Part shown: positions 14,619-21,836 of the stretch, in pieces
How positions within the stretch are numbered: position 1 is the first letter of the stretch
Layout: every line of letters begins with the position of its first letter
Source of the DNA: JAFGPF01 sp964409485
GTDB lineage: Bacteria > Chloroflexota > Dehalococcoidia > Dehalococcoidales > RBG-16-60-22
Assembly: GCA_964409485.1 (NCBI GenBank)
Contig: CAYPDM010000025.1
Location: 1-21,836 of the forward strand
Length of the DNA: 21,836 bases
Direction of reading: 5' to 3'
Made by a program: the position numbers and the translations under genes
The notes under the pieces: generated by a model
Seen by the model: the letters and a program-made list of their open reading frames with translations, nothing else
What the model was told of the DNA's origin: nothing
Databases searched by the model: none

Positions 14619-15884
14619 ATGGAAACAGACCGCTATGAGATTGATGAAGGGACCGACTATGTCGGTTACCGTGAGGCTTTTAATCTCGTAACATCTAATG
14701 TAAAGCCCGTAGGGATTGAGGAACTATCGCTGGAATTGAGCGTCGACCGTATTGCCGCCGAGGACGTGGTGGCGCAGGTGAGTTATCCTTCAACGGATGT
14801 CTCGCTCAAAGACGGATATGCGGTAAAATCCGTTGACATAGAGGCGGCATCGATGCAGAATCCCGTATATCTTAAGGTCACCGGCTCGGTGTTCGCCGGC
14901 TTCAGGTTCGATGGTGAGGTGGAACGGGGCAGCGCTGTCAAGATATGTTCCGGCGCGCCGATACCCCGCGGAGCGGATACCGTGGTATCCGCAGAGTTCT
15001 GCGACGAAATATCGCCGGGAGAAGTGCACGCCAGGGCCGATGCGGAGTCGGGGAGGAATATCCTCCGCGCCGGCGGAGAAGTAAAAGCGGGGGCAACCAT
15101 TGTCGGCAGGGGCGGCAGGCTTTTACCGGGCTACCTGGGTCTGGCGGCGGCGGCCGGGATTAACCGCGTCAGCGTTTACCGGCGGCCGGTGGTGGCCGTT
15201 GCGGGAATCGGGGATGAGGTAGTAGCGCCCGGGGAAGACCTAAGCCCCGGCCAGCTCTATGCCAGCAATCTGGTCACCATGGAGTCATGGCTGGCTTCTT
15301 TCGGGATATCCTGCGTCACTTCGGTGGTTAATGATAGTGAGGAAGATATCAAAAATGAGTTGCGTAAGAACCTGCCGGACGTAGATGTTATTCTAACCAG
15401 CGGCGGCGCCTGGGGCAGCGAACGCGACCTTGTTGTCGGCTGCCTGAACCAGCTCGGCTGGCAGGAGATATTCCACCACGTGCGTATGGGGCCGGGTAAG
15501 GGTATCGCCTTCGGCTTATGGGAGGGCAAGCCCGTGTTTTGCCTCCCGGGCGGGCCGGCCAGCAACGAGATGGCTTTCCTCCAGCTTGCCCTGCCCGGAA
15601 TACTGCGGATGAGCGGGGATATCAGGCATCCACTCCAGACTGTTACCGCCAGGCTTACCGAGGAACTGCAGGCCCGCCACCCGGCGTGGACGGAGTTTAA
15701 GGACGCCACGCTCTCCCGTGATACCGCGGGGAATTACAGCGTGGCGCTTTATAAAAACCGGAGCCGTTTGCAGGCTATCGCCAGCGCCAACGGCCTTGTC
15801 TGCATCCCGGAGGGTACGGAATCGCTGAAGAGCGGTGAGTTCGTCCCCGTGCAGATACTGGCGCCCCGCCTCGACGATATTTAA
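14619..15884 (+). CDS. moeA: MoeA-like molybdopterin molybdenumtransferase
   Basis: Cytoplasmic enzyme of 421 aa (E. coli MoeA has 411) that inserts molybdate into adenylylated molybdopterin in cofactor synthesis. Family boxes are present in order: SLKDGYAV (Asp65, equivalent to E. coli Asp59), CSGAPIPRGAD (from 110), GIGDE with Glu200, TSGGAWGSERD (260-270), VRMGPGKGIAFG and CLPGGPAS (from 308). Two boxes deviate: GGAWGSERD replaces the usual GGxSxGxxD, and PGGP replaces PGNP. It may therefore be a divergent MoeA paralogue (for example a tungsten-handling or regulatory one). GGGAAGG lies about 7 nt before the ATG. It stands alone on the plus strand between two surface-protein genes, with no other cofactor gene or molybdoenzyme in the window. 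Confidence 0.88.
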   Translation: METDRYEIDEGTDYVGYREAFNLVTSNVKPVGIEELSLELSVDRIAAEDVVAQVSYPSTDVSLKDGYAVKSVDIEAASMQNPVYLKVTGSVFAGFRFDGEVERGSAVKICSGAPIPRGADTVVSAEFCDEISPGEVHARADAESGRNILRAGGEVKAGATIVGRGGRLLPGYLGLAAAAGINRVSVYRRPVVAVAGIGDEVVAPGEDLSPGQLYASNLVTMESWLASFGISCVTSVVNDSEEDIKNELRKNLPDVDVILTSGGAWGSERDLVVGCLNQLGWQEIFHHVRMGPGKGIAFGLWEGKPVFCLPGGPASNEMAFLQLALPGILRMSGDIRHPLQTVTARLTEELQARHPAWTEFKDATLSRDTAGNYSVALYKNRSRLQAIASANGLVCIPEGTESLKSGEFVPVQILAPRLDDI

Positions 15885-15925
15885 ATCACGCAGAATCCAT
15901 CACTCTGTAATTATTATACACGCAT

Positions 15926-15959
15926 AAAAAGAGAGCCCCCCGAATTTCGGGGGGCTCTC
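15926..15959 (-). terminator. Intrinsic terminator of the 15993-19339 surface-protein gene
   Basis: GAGAGCCCCCCG (15931-15942) pairs perfectly with 15948-15959 around a 5-nt loop. On the minus strand the stem is followed by five Ts (complement of 15926-15930). It lies 33 bp after the surface-gene stop. On the plus strand there is no T-run, but the hairpin may also slow transcription from the moeA-like gene, which ends 46 bp before it. Confidence 0.92.
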
Positions 15960-15992
15960 GGAGTACCTGGAGTATTGTCCCTTAAGTCATTC

Positions 15993-18900
15993 TTAGACTG
16001 AACGTCTCGTCCTGACGATGAGGACAATTACCGCGATCACCAGTACCGCGCCGATGATGATTATCGCCCAGATGTAAGCCGGAGCAATCTGCTCTGGCGC
16101 AGGTGCGGACGGAATCTCAATGACGTTGGCCGGTGGTGACGGCGGTATCTCGATTACCGGGGCGGGTGTCTGCTCGATGACTACTGGCGGAGTAGCAGCA
16201 GCCGCTTCCTTGGCAACCGTGAAGTTGGAGATGGTTGACCAGTCGCCTAGTACCGGTGCGATGGACCTTACTCTCCAGAAGTAGGTCTTGCCGCGTTCGA
16301 GTGTCACGGCCGGCTGGATGCCGGTGTTAGCCAGCTGTTCGGATACCAGAGGTGATGCGAAGCTGGTGTCCGCGGCCAGCTGGAACTCGTACATATCAGC
16401 CTGTGATACCGGGCTCCATGAGAAGGCCGGGGACGTGTTGTCGATGCTGGCACCGTTAAGCGGTGAAGCGATGGTCGGCACTGCGGCCGCTCCGGGAGCT
16501 ACCGTGAAGGTGCTGACCTCTGAAAAGCCGCTGGTGAACGGGGTGGTGGCCCGTACCAGCCAGTAGTAGGTGGCGCCGGGCTGGAACGTCCCGCCGGGGA
16601 GTATCGCCGATATTGTGTCGGCAGAACTCACTACCTCCCGGAACGGGTCCCCGTCGCCGCCCGTCGGGGCATCGATGTTCACAATTGAGGTGAAGGCGGC
16701 ATCGAGTGACAGCCATAGTTCGTAGGCCGTGGACTTGGAGATGCGGTTCCACAGGAAGTTGACGGAATAGGGTACACCGGTGAGGGAGTTTATGTCGACC
16801 ATAGTCTCGGTGGCCGGCGCGGTTACGGTCGGCCCGGTGAGAGCCACGGCGTCATCGATGTAGAATACGTAAGCGGCGCCGCTATCGGCCGTGATGATTA
16901 TGCTCGAACCCGCGGTATGCGTCCTGAACGGGTACGGGGTCAGGTTGAGTACGTAGGCCGCGGTGGTGCCCGTGGGATATCTTGTGCTCCACAGGTTCGC
17001 GCTGTGCGTTCCGGGGTAGGTCGGGGCAAGCGTGCGGTCTATCCAGGAATGGGTCGTGTTGCAGGTCGAGGTATAGAGCACGCCTTCCGTGAGAATCATC
17101 CCCGTGACGCCTGTCACGTTGTCGGCCGCGGTGAAGGCCCCGAATCCCATCGACTTGAATTGGATGAAAGGATTGGCCGGGCCGAGTTCGGCGCGATATA
17201 CATCGGTGCTGGTCGAGCCAATACCGAAGATAAAGTCGCCGGTCGCAAGGCCGGTGGCCTGCGGGAAGACGTTGCCGGCAAGTGACATGGAGGCAAACGT
17301 CTTGGTCCAGCTTGTGCCGCCGTCGGTGCTGTAGCATATGCCGCCACCCGTACCGCCGACCATCAGCTCGTTCTCACCGAGGCTGACGATGGAGTAAACG
17401 TTGCCGCCGGAGCCCAGATTGGTGTTAACCGGGAGTTCCCAGTTAAAGCCGCTGGTTACGCTCTTGAATACGTTGACACCGTTGCCGATGTAGACAATCT
17501 TGGCGCTCTCTACGGCCAGGGCGGCGATGTTGGCGGGGGCGTTGCTCCGCTTGTACCAGCGGGAGTCGCCGCCGTTATCCGTGTAGTAGATGTCCGTGCC
17601 GTTGTTAACGTAGGCGTACAGTACATTCGGGTCGGATGCGAGGCCGGCCAGTTCGATGTCGGCTGCATTGTCTTCCACGCACAGTATCCTCGTTACGAAG
17701 AACGGGGCGTTGACACGGTAAATGGATGTCTCACCGCCGTCACTGGCGGCAAGGTACCAGGGGTCGCCCGTGGCGGTCATGTAGATGTCGCTGACGGTGC
17801 CTGCGTTGATGTAAGCGTTTACCGCGGCGTTACCGACCATGCCGGCTGCACCGCCGCTGTCCATCAGCGTGTAGTCGTTCCAGGTGAGACCGTAGTCCAG
17901 GGACTTGGACATTGCCGAAGCATCGCCAACCTTGGAGCCGTACAGGGTCTCTCCCACGAAGTTTACGTCTACCGCATCTGCGCCGGCGTCATTGACGCCG
18001 ATTCTCTTCAGACTGCGGTCGCTGAAGAAGCTCGGGGCGTTGGACATCGGGTCCGCGCAGCGGTAGACATTATTGGTGTTGTAGTAGCCGGCGGCCAGGT
18101 TCGCGCCGTCGAAGGCAACGCTGTTAACAGCGATGCCGGTGCCGGCGGTGGTGTTGCCGTGCAGCTTGACGGGGGTGTTGTAGTCGAGGCAGCGCCATAC
18201 GCCGCCCAGTTCTGTGGCAGTCCCGTTGTTGATGGCAGCGCCGACAAAGGCGATGCGCAGGGCATCGTCAGCGCCGTCGTATTCAGGATGAAGGACGACG
18301 TCTGCGGCATCAACTCCAAACGTGGTGTTGGCAGCGGAAACAACGGTTACCGGGTAACCGCTGTCGATGGTGGCATCCCAGCTGCCTCCCGAGTTGAACT
18401 GGAGGATGTGGAGGCGTAAATAGCCATCCGCGCTTCCAGTGACGCCGATTTCCTCGGAGATGGCTACCGCCATGGTATCGGACGGGAAGTTCGGTGAGAA
18501 GGCTACCGATTCGATGTTGTCCATCGTCGCTTCAGCAGCCGGCTTAGCGGTGAAGTCCTCTACGGCGTTCTTCCAGGAGCCTACGCCCGCGCCGTAGTTG
18601 TAGTAGTAGATTACGGCGTCGTTGGTGGTGGCGTCCTGACCGTAAACGGCCACGTAGCGGATTCCGCCGGTAATCAGCGGCGAGATTGTTATGCCGGTGA
18701 GTAGGGTGTTGGCGGTGCTGGCCAGGTTCATCGCGCTGAAGGAAGCTCCGCCGTTAACCGATATAGCGACAGATGCGTTGGCAGAACTGTCGGCAACCGC
18801 GACGACATTGCTGTCATCCGGGGCTATCGCCACGAGTTCGGGTTCGTCAATGTCGTACTCCTCAATCGTGACGGGCCCGCCGGAATTGCCGGGAAGCCTG

Positions 18901-19339
18901 GCGGTGATGTCGGTCCACATCGCGCCGCCGAAGGTGCCCTNNNNNNNNNNNNNNNNNNNNNNNNNNNNNNNNNNNNNNNNNNNNNNNNNNNNNNNNNNNN
19001 NNNNNNNNNNNNNNNNNNNNNNNNNNNNNNNNNNNNNNNNCCGGGAAGCCTGGCGGTGATGTCGGTCCACATCGCGCCGCCGAAGGTGCCCTGGACCAGG
19101 AATGAGCCCGTAGTAGCCGACGTGACGCAGGCATACATGATGGAGTCGTCGCTGGCCACGGCATAGCTGGTGATATCGGTGCCGGGCGTTAATGCCCAGA
19201 GCGCGCCGCCGGGTTGACCTGTGTGGAACTCCCACCTTAGCGGTTCGGCAGCGGAGGTCGGGGCGGCGGCAAGAAACAGGCTGGTAAGCAGCACTATTAC
19301 CAGGCCAACGCCCCAGAATTTAGTTATGAATTTTTTCAT
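15993..19339 (-). CDS. Large secreted surface protein, paralogue of the 11238-14405 product; frame interrupted by a scaffold gap
   Basis: Surface protein of unknown function, about 1064 aa once the scaffold join is corrected. It starts at 19339 with MKKFITKFWG and a hydrophobic segment; the likely signal cleavage follows TSA. As printed, the frame shifts across the N run, but deleting one 52-bp duplicate plus the 100 N (152 bp) restores a single frame. Asp-box-like motifs include SVNGGASF, SLDYGLTW, YTDNGGDSRW, SVTSGFNW and STDGGTSW. Two Fn3-like domains with YYWLVRA and YFWRVRS strands cover roughly residues 790-990. A Pro-rich stalk with repeated VIEIP, a membrane helix (about 1037-1058) and RTRRSV close the protein. 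AAGGAG lies about 13 nt upstream. Secretion and membrane anchoring are well supported; adhesion or S-layer function is inference. Confidence 0.85.
18889..18940. repeat. 52-bp duplicate, left flank of scaffold gap
   Basis: This block is identical to 19041-19092 on the other side of the N run. It begins CCGGGAAGCC and ends AGGTGCCCT. It is best explained as the same bases present at both contig ends, not as a biological repeat. Confidence 0.9.
18941..19040. other. Assembly gap of 100 N
   Basis: The run is exactly 100 Ns, the conventional placeholder for a gap of unknown size. Because the flanks are the same 52 bp, the true gap length is probably negative: the contigs overlap. It lies near the 5' end of the surface-protein gene (about codon 100 of the merged frame). 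Confidence 0.97.
19041..19092. repeat. 52-bp duplicate, right flank of scaffold gap
   Basis: Second copy of the block at 18889-18940. In the minus-strand frame this copy encodes the segment around GTFGGAMWTDITARLP, and the left copy encodes the same residues in the downstream frame, so merging them gives one continuous protein. Confidence 0.9.
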
Positions 19340-19415
19340 CGACTTTTATTTTCTCCTTATTAAAGTCTTTGTAGTTATTTGAATATGCTATACCCCCGCA
19401 AACAGTTATTCGACT

Positions 19416-19502
19416 TTATTTTTCTGGTTTGCGGAGATACATTCCCTTCGAAGCGATATTCAGAGCACCCTGGCTCAGTCTCCCCTTGCGGGCTATGGTC
19501 AT
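19416..19502 (-). CDS. 28-codon ORF upstream of the surface-protein gene
   Basis: A short basic peptide (MTIARKGRLSQGALNIASKG then eight residues ending KPEK). I do not recognise it. Support comes from position: a good promoter (19552-19579), then AAGGAGGTGA a few bases upstream of this ATG, a near-ideal ribosome-binding site. An in-frame codon at 19622 would give 68 aa but lies upstream of the predicted promoter, so the short form is preferred. It ends 76 bp before the surface-protein start and shares its strand. It could be a leader peptide, a small functional protein, or chance. Confidence 0.5.
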   Translation of the reverse strand: MTIARKGRLSQGALNIASKGMYLRKPEK

Positions 19503-19551
19503 CGCATCACCTCCTTCCTTGCATACCTTATCCAAGGTACACTTCAATATA

Positions 19552-19579
19552 ACTATAGCATATGCTCGTTGTTTGTCAA
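19552..19579 (-). promoter_or_regulatory. Sigma70-type promoter for the 28-codon ORF and surface-protein gene
   Basis: TTGACA (19579-19574, perfect) and TATAGT (19557-19552, 5 of 6) are separated by 16 nt. The palindrome AGCATATGCT (19557-19566) abuts the -10, like an operator. Its TATAGCATAT half (19554-19563) recurs inverted at 19383-19392. The transcript would begin near 19545, and TACCTT/AAGGTA (19524-19539) can form a small stem just inside it. The remaining 19340-19700 region holds only the 28-codon ORF and AT-rich sequence; no terminator of hisS was recognised there. Confidence 0.75.
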
Positions 19580-19700
19580 GCCCTTCACGCGGGAAATTAA
19601 CATAAATTCTTAAAAAACGCACGATTCGCCGTTATTGACCGGTTGTTAACTGTTATATAAAACGTTTAAATTATGAAAAGGATAGCAAAAAATTGTTAAG

Positions 19701-20960
19701 TTATGATGAAGCTGCCGCCAGCCGACCCGCCAGCTCCCCGATTGCCACCGTTTCCTGCCGGGCGTTGGCCATGTCCCGCAGGACCGCCGTGCCGGCTTTC
19801 ACCTCTTCATCGCCGATTATCACCGCATACCCCACCCCGAGGGAGTTTGCCTGCCTCATCTGGGCCTTGAGGCTCTTGCTGCCGGTGGTGGTTGCCGCGC
19901 TGATGCCCGCCCGCCTCAAGACGGCGGCCAGCCTTATCGCTTCTTCCCTGGCGGCATCGCCCAGGTAAGCGATGAGCACCCGCAGCACGGGTGAAACGGG
20001 CACTTCAACCCCCTCTTTCTTGAGGTTCAGGATTATCCGCTCGATTCCCGCCGCAAAACCGATGGCCGGCGTGGGCTTGCCGCCCAGCTCCTCGATGAGG
20101 TCGTCATACCTGCCGCCTCCCCCCAGCGTGCTCTGGGCGCCCTCCTCCACCGGCTGTATTTCAAAGACGGTGCGGGTGTAATAATCCAGGCCGCGTACCA
20201 GGTGGTGATTAAGCTCGAAAGGAATTTTGAGCAGCCCCAGGTATTCCTGCAGTTTACTGAAATGCTCGCCGCATTCCGCGCAGAGGTGACCGGCGTTTTT
20301 CGGGGCGGACGCCGCTATCTCCCGGCATGACGCCTGCTTGCAGTCCAGGAGGCGCAGTGTATTCTTCTCCAGCCGCGTCTTGCAGTCGGCGCAAAGCCGG
20401 TCGGTGTAATCTGCATAATAGTCTTTAAGCGCGGCAAGATAGCCGGGGCGGCATTGCCGGCAGCCGATGCTGTTAAGCTGCAGCGATATTCCGGTCAGAC
20501 CCAGCGACCTGTAAAACTGCCAGGCCATGTCGATTACCTCGGCATCGAGGGCGGGGTCGGCCTCGCCGATTGCCTCGTAGCCGAACTGGTAGTGCTGGCG
20601 GTAGCGGCCTGCCTGGGGCCGGTCATAGCGGAAGATAGGGGAGACATAATACAACTTGACCGGCTGGGGCAGGTTCTGGAGGCCGTGCTGAACGTAGGCC
20701 CGGCATACCGGCGGCGTGCCCTCCGGTTTAAGGGTAAGGCTGTTGCCCCCGCGGTCGTCGAAGGTATACGTCTCCTTCTGGACGATATCGGTGTACTCGC
20801 CGGTGCCGCGCTGGAAAAGGCCGGTATCCTCGAAGGCCGGCGTATCGATGCGGTTGTACCCGTATAACCGGCTGATTTCAGCGATTCCCCGCTCTACATA
20901 ACGCCAGTAGGGCTGTTCCTCCGGGAGGATATCTGTTGTCCCGCGCACGTTCTGGTACAC
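19701..20960 (-). CDS. hisS: Histidyl-tRNA synthetase
   Basis: Class II aminoacyl-tRNA synthetase of 419 aa that charges tRNA-His with histidine in the cytoplasm. The N-terminus reads VRGTTDILPEEQ. The motif 2 region includes LKPEGTPPVCRAYVQHG and RYDRPQAGRYRQHYQFG. The histidine-specific boxes LVRGLDYYTRTVFE and LGGGGRYDDL are intact. The insertion domain carries CRQC, CADC, DC..ASC and CAEC Cys pairs, as in a common bacterial subgroup. The C-terminal anticodon-binding domain begins near PVLRVLIAYLG. The start is GTG at 20960, with GGGAG 7 nt upstream. It is divergent from the rsh gene and appears to be a single-gene unit. Confidence 0.97.
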   Translation of the reverse strand: MYQNVRGTTDILPEEQPYWRYVERGIAEISRLYGYNRIDTPAFEDTGLFQRGTGEYTDIVQKETYTFDDRGGNSLTLKPEGTPPVCRAYVQHGLQNLPQPVKLYYVSPIFRYDRPQAGRYRQHYQFGYEAIGEADPALDAEVIDMAWQFYRSLGLTGISLQLNSIGCRQCRPGYLAALKDYYADYTDRLCADCKTRLEKNTLRLLDCKQASCREIAASAPKNAGHLCAECGEHFSKLQEYLGLLKIPFELNHHLVRGLDYYTRTVFEIQPVEEGAQSTLGGGGRYDDLIEELGGKPTPAIGFAAGIERIILNLKKEGVEVPVSPVLRVLIAYLGDAAREEAIRLAAVLRRAGISAATTTGSKSLKAQMRQANSLGVGYAVIIGDEEVKAGTAVLRDMANARQETVAIGELAGRLAAASS

Positions 20961-20990
20961 TCTCCGGCTCCCTGATGCTTTCTTAAGGCT

Positions 20991-21020
20991 AGAATACAGG
21001 ATTAGCGTCTTATTTGTAAA
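20991..21020 (-). promoter_or_regulatory. Candidate hisS promoter
   Basis: TTTACA (21020-21015) and TATTCT (20996-20991), 18 nt apart, match consensus at 5 and 4 of 6 positions. The predicted start lies about 25 nt before the hisS GTG. No T-box-like leader fits in that distance. Confidence 0.45.
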
Positions 21021-21152
21021 GTGAGAGGTATTTTAATACTGTGTCTTCCCGCCCGCCGCCTCGTTTCTTAATCTTATCCCACCCAAACCGCCCTCGTATC
21101 ATTCGCGGCTTATCCCGCAGTTTTATAACCCACCACCCAAAGCAGGGCGTTT

Positions 21153-21177
21153 AAGAGGGGTGAAACCCCTCTTTTTT
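21153..21177 (+). terminator. Terminator-like hairpin on the plus strand with no upstream plus-strand gene
   Basis: AAGAGGGGT (21153-21161) pairs perfectly with ACCCCTCTT (21165-21173) around GAA, and the run TTTTTT (21172-21177) follows. This is a textbook intrinsic terminator shape. The nearest gene to the left is hisS on the opposite strand, so it ends no known plus-strand gene. It also forms the first hairpin of repeat copy B, which may be its true origin. Confidence 0.65.
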
Positions 21178-21181
21178 ATTT

Positions 21182-21229
21182 CCCCCTCTCCTGTGATACC
21201 TCGTCAGGAGAGGGGGATTAAGGGGGTGA
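21182..21229. repeat. Composite palindromic repeat, copy B (second stem and tail)
   Basis: CCCCCTCTCCTG (21182-21193) pairs perfectly with 21205-21216 around an 11-nt loop, followed by ATTAAGGGGGTGAA. With the hairpin at 21153-21173 it repeats the architecture of copy A at 1061-1140: short G/C hairpin, 8-10 nt A/T spacer, 12-bp stem with an 11-nt loop, then a GGGGGT tail. Confidence 0.75.
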
Positions 21230-21241
21230 AGTAGATAAAAT

Positions 21242-21286
21242 CCCCCGTTACATTTGTTGGAGAGTGGAACAAAGGGGGTGAGGTTA
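21242..21286. repeat. Degenerate third unit of the GGGGGTGAGG repeat
   Basis: CCCCC (21242-21246) and GGGGG (21274-21278) bracket an inner TTTGTT/AACAAA stem (21253-21258 with 21268-21273), with a 6-nt bulge. The tail GGGGGTGAGGTT matches the ends of copies A and B. It looks like an eroded or divergent member of the same family. Confidence 0.45.
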
Positions 21287-21426
21287 ATAATGAAGAAATG
21301 TCATTTAAAAACACCACCGCTAATTTTACACACCTCCCCTTTTGGGATATACTGAAAATATATTGCTACCTTACAATATTGTTATAAAAGAAAGAACTCA
21401 CGGGTTCCGGTTTACGGTGCGGTGTA

Positions 21427-21836
21427 ATGGAATTCAGTAGACTCCTGGAAAAGGCCGCGGAATATATCCCGGCGGAAAAGCTATCCGTTGTGGAGGAAGC
21501 CTATAAATTCGCCGCTGAAAAGCACGAAGGACAGGTGCGCCTTTCCGGGGGCCCTTATCTGGAGCACCCCGTGCAGACGGCCTATATCCTGGCCGAGCTT
21601 CAGTTCGATGCCGGCACTCTGGCGGCGGCCCTGCTGCACGATATTCCGGAAGATACCGGTCTCCCCATAGAAGATATCGAAGCGAAATTCGGACCGGAGA
21701 TAGCCAAACTGGTCGACGGCGCTACCAAGCTGGGCAAGGTCTCGCTGGTTACCTCCGGCGTCGGAGACGGCGCGTCACAGGCGGAAAACCTGCGCAAGAT
21801 GCTGGTGGCCATGGCCGAAGACCTGCGCGTGGTCTT
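21427..21836 (+). CDS. RelA/SpoT-family (p)ppGpp synthetase/hydrolase, 3'-truncated by window edge
   Basis: N-terminal 136 codons of a Rsh protein, which makes or degrades the alarmone (p)ppGpp in the stringent response. It begins MEFSRLLEKAAEYIPAEK. The HD hydrolase domain is visible in EGQVRLSGGPYLEHP, LLHDIPEDT (HD motif), LVDGATKLGK and QAENLRKMLVAMAEDLRVV. An HD pair and a following ED support an active hydrolase; the synthetase, TGS and ACT domains would lie beyond the window, so their presence is unknown. The ATG at 21427 matches the usual family N-terminus, but only a weak GGTG precedes it. It is divergent from hisS. Confidence 0.93.
   Translation, partial: MEFSRLLEKAAEYIPAEKLSVVEEAYKFAAEKHEGQVRLSGGPYLEHPVQTAYILAELQFDAGTLAAALLHDIPEDTGLPIEDIEAKFGPEIAKLVDGATKLGKVSLVTSGVGDGASQAENLRKMLVAMAEDLRVV

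Larger units (their letters stand above)
20961..21426. other. Intergenic region between hisS and the rsh gene
   Basis: These 466 bp separate two divergent genes. They hold a possible hisS promoter, a plus-strand terminator-like hairpin, palindromic repeat copy B and a degenerate third unit, all listed separately. No ORF with a ribosome-binding site was seen. The last 120 bp are AT-rich; no promoter for the rsh gene could be assigned with confidence. Confidence 0.6.

Noticed and set aside
19093..19235. Alternative start of the surface gene at 19235
   Set aside because: The Arg/His-rich translation before the gap is an out-of-frame reading of the true signal-peptide region, created by the scaffold join.
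1..21836. CRISPR array, tRNA, rRNA, phage or IS genes
   Set aside because: No regularly spaced repeats, cloverleaf or transposase/integrase-like coding sequence was seen in reading both strands; no search tool was available.

Overview
The window reads as a chromosomal scaffold piece from an anaerobic bacterium, most likely a metagenome-assembled member of the Chloroflexota (Dehalococcoidia-like). The case is inferential: acyl-CoA genes beside a TRAP/PrpD catabolic unit, families of GC-rich palindromic repeats I associate with such genomes, and two secreted proteins held by a C-terminal membrane anchor. No rRNA, tRNA, phage, IS or CRISPR sequence was seen. A run of exactly 100 N (18941-19040) marks a scaffold join.

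Layout. 1-3899 (+): an acyl-CoA module with an SCP2-type thiolase (5' end cut off), a family III CoA-transferase, an SDR resembling 3-hydroxyacyl-CoA dehydrogenases, and a methylmalonyl-CoA-epimerase-like VOC protein. 3935-8421 (-): a TRAP transporter unit, transcribed dctP, dctQ, dctM, then an MmgE/PrpD protein, behind a near-perfect sigma70 promoter and a ~250-nt structured leader with a duplicated ribosome-binding region. 8741-9913 (-): a muconate-cycloisomerase-type enolase superfamily enzyme. 10123-10350 (+): a small Cys-rich zinc-ribbon protein whose stop codon overlaps that of the convergent flavoprotein. 10347-11112 (-): a 4-oxalocrotonate-tautomerase-like protein and an FMN flavoprotein.

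11238-19339 holds two large paralogous surface proteins (1055 aa and, after correcting the scaffold join, about 1064 aa). Each has a signal peptide, Asp-box (BNR/sortilin-like) repeats, two Fn3-like domains, a Pro-rich stalk, a transmembrane helix and a basic tail. They flank a MoeA-like gene on the opposite strand. A 28-codon ORF with its own promoter and strong RBS precedes the second surface gene. 19701-20960 (-) is hisS and 21427 to the end (+) is the start of a RelA/SpoT (Rsh) gene.

How it may work together: the TRAP system would import an organic acid, the PrpD-like and enolase-superfamily enzymes would dehydrate or isomerise it, and the CoA genes would carry an acyl chain through activation, reduction and thiolysis. 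The substrate is unknown; the DctP protein lacks the Arg that usually binds the carboxylate. The most unusual material is non-coding: repeat elements with matching architecture, the dctP leader, a palindromic element shared by the dctP and enolase leaders, and the scaffold-join artefact that splits a surface gene.
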